Assembly: GCA_013205605.1 (NCBI GenBank)
Contig: JABMMK010000030.1
Location: 1 to 12,082, forward strand
DNA from: Cytophagales bacterium
GTDB lineage: Bacteria > Bacteroidota > Bacteroidia > Cytophagales > Spirosomataceae
Length of the DNA stretch: 12,082 nucleotides
Direction: 5' to 3'
Below, piece after piece: positions 8,379 to 12,082 of this stretch. The position numbers and the translations under genes are program-made. Within the stretch, counting starts at the first letter, position 1. The number at the start of each line of letters is the position of its first letter. The notes under the pieces were generated by a model. The model saw only the letters and a program-made list of their open reading frames with translations, was not told the origin of the DNA and made no database searches.

Positions 8379-10019
8379 TTAATCAAGCATAAACTGTTTT
8401 GGATGCGCTTCGTCATAATTAGTTAGGTCTTGGTAAAACTTAGCAACACGCAGAATCGTTCCTTCGTCGTAAAGCTTGCCTACAAATGAAATTCCCGTAG
8501 GAAGTTTTGTTTTTGAATCAAAGCCGTTGGGTACACAAACCACCGGATGGCCGGTTAAATTCGTGATGGCCGATTGATTTCCACCACCCCGGGAAGGGCA
8601 AATGATGGCGTCAAATTGAGATACCACGGCATTCACTTTTTGCATTAACAGATACCGATGTCTTTGGGCATTAATATATTCTACCGCAGGTACAAATCGG
8701 GAAGTTCGAAACTGGTTAGGCCAGTCCGATTTTGTTTGTCGGGTCAATAAATCATCCACATTATTTCGAGTCAATTCATCAAACTGAGCTCCACATTCAG
8801 CGCCTATCACCACATCCATAATATTAAAAGGATAGGCCGTTGAATCTGGGAAATCGACGGGAATAAGTTGGACCCCCTGCTTTTTTAGCAAAGAAATAAC
8901 CTTCCATTCATTCCTTGTTGTATCCTTAATTTTATCAAAATAGTTTTTGGCATATCCGATTTTCATGCCTTTCACAGAACGGTTGGCATCATAATTAAAT
9001 GGCCGATTGACCGCAGCTAAATCTTGGCCATCGGTCCCATGAATAAAACTAAAAACAATGGCTGCATCGTTTGCCGAGCGGCAAATAGGCCCAATTTTAT
9101 CTAAACTGTAACTTAGGGCCATGGCACCTGATCGACTTACACTCCCGAAAGTTGGCCTCAAACCTGTCGCCCCACAAGTCGTAGAAGGCGAAACAATACT
9201 TCCCCAAGTTTCAGTGCCTATCGCAAAAGGCACTAAACCAGCCACGGTAGCAGATGCGGAACCAGCCGATGAACCCGAAGAACCATAGGTTAAATTCCAT
9301 GGATTTTTTGTTCTTCCCCCGTACCAATAATCACCCATCGCCAAAGCTCCCAATGAAAATTTAGCAACTAAAACCGCACCCGCATCACGAAGTCTTTGGT
9401 ATACATAAGCATCCTCCTCAATTATCTGATCCTTATAAGGCGCCGCGCCCCAAGTAGTTTTTGTTCCTTTAATCGCAAACAAATCTTTTAAGCCATACGG
9501 AATTCCATGAAGCAAACCGCGGTATTTACCTGCCGCGATTTCACGATCGGCCTGCCTGGCTTGCTTGAACGCGATCTCTTCTTGCAAACTAACCACACAT
9601 TGCAAAGCATCCCCGTGTTTTTTAATGCGTTCAATAAAAAAGCGCGTTAAATCGAGCGATGTTATTTGTTTCGACTTGATCAAATAAGCTAATTGGTCAA
9701 TCGAATAAAAAGCCAAATCAGATTTATTCGCGGGTATTTTAGCGATTGATTTAGGCCAAATAATAGGCCTTTGTTTTGAGTCAAATTTCATTCCTGGCAG
9801 CGCAGGATTTTGCCAAAGACTCAATGGTACATTATTATTTAAGCTTAGTTTATGCATGGCCTTGTAATTGGCCAAATTATCAAGGACATCAGAATAGAGC
9901 GTGTCTAACTCTTGGCTCGTAAACTCAAGGTCAAAAACACGAGCGGTCCCTTGAAGATCTAATTTTGTTTGAGCTAAGGCAGGAAGGCAACAAAGCATCA
10001 AAAACAGGAGTTTTTTCAT
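8379..10019 (-). CDS. exported amidase of the amidase-signature (AS) family
   Basis: The 546-residue product is an amidase-signature hydrolase, cleaving C-N amide bonds with a Ser-cisSer-Lys triad. Lys178 lies in YGLKDLFAIKG; the Ser-rich stretch 246-254 (GSSGSSAGS) supplies the cis-Ser, best aligned to Ser250; Ser274 in TETWGSIVSP is the nucleophile. The spacing Ser250-Ser274 is 24, as in GatA and fatty-acid amide hydrolase. The usual GGSSGG and DTGGS motifs are changed to SGSSAG and ETWGS, so the pocket may differ. A signal peptide (1-16, cleavage ALA-QTK) argues against a GatA role in tRNA amidation and for a periplasmic or secreted enzyme acting on an unknown amide. The N-terminal 90 or so residues are an extension ahead of the AS domain. 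It begins 31 nt after the hepT stop and precedes the alpha/beta hydrolase by 24 nt. No good promoter was seen in the 31-nt gap. Confidence 0.88.
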   Translation of the reverse strand: MKKLLFLMLCCLPALAQTKLDLQGTARVFDLEFTSQELDTLYSDVLDNLANYKAMHKLSLNNNVPLSLWQNPALPGMKFDSKQRPIIWPKSIAKIPANKSDLAFYSIDQLAYLIKSKQITSLDLTRFFIERIKKHGDALQCVVSLQEEIAFKQARQADREIAAGKYRGLLHGIPYGLKDLFAIKGTKTTWGAAPYKDQIIEEDAYVYQRLRDAGAVLVAKFSLGALAMGDYWYGGRTKNPWNLTYGSSGSSAGSASATVAGLVPFAIGTETWGSIVSPSTTCGATGLRPTFGSVSRSGAMALSYSLDKIGPICRSANDAAIVFSFIHGTDGQDLAAVNRPFNYDANRSVKGMKIGYAKNYFDKIKDTTRNEWKVISLLKKQGVQLIPVDFPDSTAYPFNIMDVVIGAECGAQFDELTRNNVDDLLTRQTKSDWPNQFRTSRFVPAVEYINAQRHRYLLMQKVNAVVSQFDAIICPSRGGGNQSAITNLTGHPVVCVPNGFDSKTKLPTGISFVGKLYDEGTILRVAKFYQDLTNYDEAHPKQFMLD

Positions 10020-10050
10020 GTTTTAGACAAATTTGATTTTGATTGAAAAA

Positions 10051-10389
10051 TTATGGTTGGGATAAAAAACTAGAAATTTGTTGGTTCATATCTGGGATTT
10101 TATTTTTTTTAACGTCCCAAACAATTTTATAATTCACTCCAATATAATCATGAATCAACCTATCGCGCATTCCTGCGATGTTTTTCCATTGAATAGAGTT
10201 CCATTTCACTTTTATATCTGCTGGTATTTTTTTGGTAGCTTCTCCTATAATCTCTAGACTTCTAACCACAGCCCGTTTCAATGTTTCGTCTTTTATGAAA
10301 TCGTCAAACAACAAATTCTCGCTAACTTTTATCGGGTATAAACATTCGTCTTGAATATGCTTAAGGTATTCTTTTGAGTCCTTAGACAT
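10051..10389 (-). CDS. hepT: HepT-like HEPN-domain toxin (DUF86)
   Basis: The product (112 residues from the preferred start) is a small all-helical HEPN protein of the DUF86/HepT type. The diagnostic RX4HXY motif is RDRLIHDY, with Arg75, His80 and Tyr82. In characterised HepT-MntA modules this motif is the RNase active site, and its Tyr is AMP-modified by MntA to silence the toxin. The preferred start is the ATG at 10389: it overlaps the mntA stop as ATGTCTAA (8 nt) and follows GAGGTG, an SD-like run unusual in this phylum. An ATG four codons upstream (10401) is possible and would give 116 residues. All motif residues are present, so the toxin looks intact. A minimal uncoupled housekeeping HEPN protein is less likely given the adjacent nucleotidyltransferase. 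RNA target unknown. Confidence 0.87.
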   Translation of the reverse strand: MSKDSKEYLKHIQDECLYPIKVSENLLFDDFIKDETLKRAVVRSLEIIGEATKKIPADIKVKWNSIQWKNIAGMRDRLIHDYIGVNYKIVWDVKKNKIPDMNQQISSFLSQP

Positions 10390-10678
10390 ATTGCACCTCA
10401 TCTAAAATTTTAGGTCCAATATATGGGCTTAAGCCATTTTTGGTAACAACCTCAATTTTTTCATTTTTGAAAATGTGCTCAAATAAATCATAAACTGCCA
10501 TAAAGTTGTCAAAGTTTTCCTTTTCAGGCTCAAAATCAATCAATAAATCAATGTCGCTTTCGCTAGATTGCTCATTATTGATATGCGAACCAAATAAGCC
10601 AACATCACGAATACCGAATTTCCTAAGCTTTCGCTTATTCGTTCTTAACGCATTTAATATGTTGTCCTTTGTTAACAT
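10382..10678 (-). CDS. mntA: MntA-like minimal nucleotidyltransferase antitoxin
   Basis: The product is a minimal nucleotidyltransferase of the DNA polymerase beta superfamily, 98 residues from the ATG at 10678. The active-site signature GS-x10-DxD is intact: Gly30-Ser31, Asp42 and Asp44 (SDIDLLIDF). The third acidic position appears to be Glu76 (KIEVVT) where Asp is common. The C-terminal LSPYIGPKILDEVQYV is typical of the family. In known modules it transfers AMP to the HepT tyrosine and so neutralises the toxin. A longer frame begins at a TTG at 10693 (103 residues), but that TTG is inside a perfect TATATTTG -7 promoter element, so the ATG is preferred. Antitoxin-first order with an 8-nt overlap to hepT supports translational coupling. 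Confidence 0.87.
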   Translation of the reverse strand: MLTKDNILNALRTNKRKLRKFGIRDVGLFGSHINNEQSSESDIDLLIDFEPEKENFDNFMAVYDLFEHIFKNEKIEVVTKNGLSPYIGPKILDEVQYV

Positions 10679-10690
10679 CCAGTTTTTTTT

Positions 10691-10698
10691 CAAATATA
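10691..10698 (-). promoter_or_regulatory. putative -7 promoter element of mntA-hepT
   Basis: On the minus strand these bases read TATATTTG, an exact TAnnTTTG element, 12 nt before the ATG at 10678. Transcription would begin near 10683-10686, giving a very short leader. No clear TTG -33 element lies 17-20 nt upstream, so support rests on the -7 box and its placement. Confidence 0.45.
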
Positions 10699-10774
10699 CA
10701 TAATTGGTATTCTGAAATCAGGAAAATGAAAAATTTGCATGAATCAGAGCCAGCAATTAATTAGTTTTAGCGAC

Positions 10775-10966
10775 TTACATCGTGCAACTCATGTCAGCTC
10801 CACAGCATTGAGGTGATTTGATTTTACCTTCGCATGAGCGGCAAATAGAAATTTGAACTTGATTTCCATCGGGTAAAGTCAACATATCATTTTCTAAAGG
10901 TTGATCACATTTTGCACAAGAAGCATTTACTGCCATTCCACAAGATTTACATTCGTACGTAGCCAT
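10775..10966 (-). CDS. cysteine-rich zinc-ribbon miniprotein
   Basis: The 63-residue product has no signal peptide and is probably cytoplasmic. Cysteines come in pairs: C6-x2-C9 and C17-x2-C20, then C42-x2-C45, followed by C54-C55 and C61. The first four can make one zinc site; C42, C45 and two of C54, C55 or C61 could make a second, giving a double zinc ribbon. The tail CCGADMSCTM is rich in Cys and Met, ligands that also suit copper or a redox role. I do not recognise a characterised family. It lies 96 nt upstream of mntA on the same strand, and its own leader is A/T-rich; no exact TAnnTTTG was found, though TAAGTTTTG (one base longer) occurs upstream on the minus strand. The regular cysteine spacing supports a real gene. 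Confidence 0.8.
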   Translation of the reverse strand: MATYECKSCGMAVNASCAKCDQPLENDMLTLPDGNQVQISICRSCEGKIKSPQCCGADMSCTM

Positions 10967-11098
10967 AGTATATTTTTTTAAAAATGATTGACAATGATTA
11001 GCCCAAATGGGTCGGGCAAAACTTATTCTTTAAAATTAGCAAATAATTTATTTAAAAAATACTCCTCATTTTAAATATTGTATAAACTTTTAAAATGC

Positions 11099-11127
11099 TT
11101 GATTATTTCTGATTTTTAATACTTTTG
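11099..11127 (+). promoter_or_regulatory. Bacteroidota-type promoter of the metallo-hydrolase gene
   Basis: TTG at 11099-11101 and TACTTTTG at 11120-11127 match the -33 and -7 elements with an 18-nt spacer, the consensus arrangement TTG-N17-20-TAnnTTTG. Transcription should begin near 11133-11137, about 12-16 nt before the ATG at 11149. It is the clearest promoter in the window. Confidence 0.68.
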
Positions 11128-11148
11128 ATTCATTAAACGTGAACCCCC

Positions 11149-12033
11149 ATGATGTTTAAAGCAAGCATCTTGCTCTTATTTATAGGCCAATTTGCCTTAG
11201 CCCAAACAAAATTGGTTTTATTGGGAACAGGAACACCCTTTGCAAATCCTGATCGGTCTGGGCCAGCCTTAGCCATCGTCGTTAATGGACAAAGCTATGT
11301 GGTAGACGCCGGCCCCGGAGTAGTCAGAAGGGCGAGTTCAGCTTTTGCCAAAGGAGTGAATGGTTTGGACGCGCGTCAATTAAAACGTCTTTTTATCACA
11401 CATTTACATTCAGATCATACGGCTGGCCTGACGGATTTCATCTTGACTCCAGCGGTTTTAGATCGAAATGCGCCCTTGGAAATCTATGGACCCAAAGGCA
11501 TAAAAAACATGGTAAACCATTCAATGAAAGCTTTTAAAGAGGATATGGATATCAGAATTCATGGCTTGGAATTTGGCGATGCCAACGGATACAAGGTTAA
11601 CACACATGAAATAAAACCTGGGGTCATTTTTCACGATTCCTTAATCAAAATCATCGCTTTCAAGGTCAATCATGGGGCTTGGAAAAATGCGTATGGATAT
11701 AGATTTGAAACGGTGGATAAGGTCATTGTGGTTTCAGGGGATTGCACTTACAGTGAATCGTTGATTGAAAATGCCAAAGATTGTGACATTTTGGTTCATG
11801 AAGTATTCTCCATGACAGGCCTAGAAAAAAGAGAGCAGCGATGGAAAAATTACCACAGTACTTTCCATACTTCCCCGGGCCAATTGGCAAAAATAGCCAA
11901 TAAGGTCAAACCAAAATTATTGGTTCTGACGCATCAACTATTTTTCGGAACCAGCCCCGAAAACTTGTTGAAAGAGGTACAAGAAAATTACAAAGGTGCG
12001 GTGGTCAATGGAAATGATTTAGATGTTTTTTAA
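11149..12033 (+). CDS. exported metallo-beta-lactamase-fold hydrolase (RNase Z/AtsA-like)
   Basis: The 294-residue protein has a metallo-beta-lactamase fold with a two-metal site. The core motif THLHSDHTAGL gives His85, His87, Asp89 and His90; His175 (VNHGAW), Asp198 (SGDCTYS) and His262 (LTHQLF) complete the ligands. This order matches the RNase Z-like branch, which also includes arylsulfatase AtsA-type enzymes. The signal peptide (1-18, cleavage ALA-QTK) argues against tRNA 3'-end processing and for an exported phosphodiesterase, sulfatase or similar hydrolase; the reaction cannot be fixed. The start is the first of two adjacent ATGs; either leaves the same mature protein. It is divergent from the zinc-ribbon gene and has its own promoter. 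All ligands are present. Confidence 0.87.
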   Translation: MMFKASILLLFIGQFALAQTKLVLLGTGTPFANPDRSGPALAIVVNGQSYVVDAGPGVVRRASSAFAKGVNGLDARQLKRLFITHLHSDHTAGLTDFILTPAVLDRNAPLEIYGPKGIKNMVNHSMKAFKEDMDIRIHGLEFGDANGYKVNTHEIKPGVIFHDSLIKIIAFKVNHGAWKNAYGYRFETVDKVIVVSGDCTYSESLIENAKDCDILVHEVFSMTGLEKREQRWKNYHSTFHTSPGQLAKIANKVKPKLLVLTHQLFFGTSPENLLKEVQENYKGAVVNGNDLDVF

Positions 12034-12044
12034 ACATTCCATTC

Positions 12045-12082
12045 ATGTCTCAAACAAATAGCCTAGTACTGAATACCGAAAA
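12045..12082 (+). CDS. possible start of a further gene (cut by window edge)
   Basis: An ATG at 12045, 11 nt after the stop of the metallo-hydrolase gene, opens a frame of 12 full codons (MSQTNSLVLNTE) that is still open at the window end. The short gap and the absence of a terminator hairpin fit a second gene of the same operon. Nothing about function can be read from so few residues, and chance openness over 38 nt is possible. Confidence 0.35.
   Translation, partial: MSQTNSLVLNTE

Noticed and set aside
8379..10019. GatA subunit of the tRNA amidotransferase
   Set aside because: The protein carries a signal peptide, a long N-terminal extension and no gatB/gatC neighbours.
10506..10703. Plus-strand open frame of 65 codons antisense to mntA
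   Set aside because: The minus-strand MntA motifs are intact and explain the region.
10980..11020. CCCAAATGGG-type short hairpin upstream of the zinc-ribbon gene
   Set aside because: Stem of only four pairs and tiny loop; too weak to call a regulatory structure.
10720..11148. Possible insertion boundaries or attachment repeats around the mntA-hepT module
   Set aside because: No flanking direct or inverted repeats, integrase or tRNA fragment could be seen.

Overview
The window looks like a chromosomal segment of a Bacteroidota species, probably in the Cytophagales or a nearby group; I cannot name a genus. Four things point there: an Oar-type TonB-dependent receptor, a DUF5117/Met-zincin secreted protease, promoter elements of the TTG-N18-TAnnTTTG type, and exported proteins whose mature N terminus is predicted to begin with Gln right after the signal peptide (the Bacteroidetes 'Q-rule'). 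A-rich leaders replace Shine-Dalgarno sequences at most starts.

Layout. Positions 1-191 (minus) hold the N-terminal part of an SGNH/GDSL-hydrolase lipoprotein that runs off the left edge. Divergent from it, 408-3629 (plus) encodes a full-length Oar-like TonB-dependent receptor. It converges on a full-length secreted zinc metalloprotease (3708-6194, minus), and the two share one perfect 19-bp bidirectional terminator hairpin. Next come a small exported beta-rich protein of unknown function (6433-6972, plus) and a second terminator between convergent genes. A minus-strand run follows, in transcription order: a zinc-ribbon miniprotein (10966-10775), an MntA-type nucleotidyltransferase antitoxin (10678-10382), a HepT-type HEPN toxin (10389-10051), an exported amidase (10019-8379) and an exported alpha/beta hydrolase (8354-7044). 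At the right, an exported metallo-beta-lactamase-fold hydrolase (11149-12033, plus) has the clearest promoter in the window, and the start of another gene may lie at 12045.

How the genes may work together. Most of the window is envelope or periplasmic: one outer-membrane transporter and several exported hydrolases acting on esters, amides and peptides. This suggests nutrient scavenging or turnover of extracellular material, but the substrates cannot be read from the sequence. The MntA-HepT pair is the only accessory-type module. Its tight spacing to the amidase suggests possible read-through into the hydrolase genes. No rRNA, tRNA, CRISPR array, insertion sequence or prophage signal was seen. 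I did not find convincing evidence of an entirely new system; the more interesting leads are the orphan 179-residue exported protein, the palindrome over the receptor promoter and the start-site conflict in mntA.
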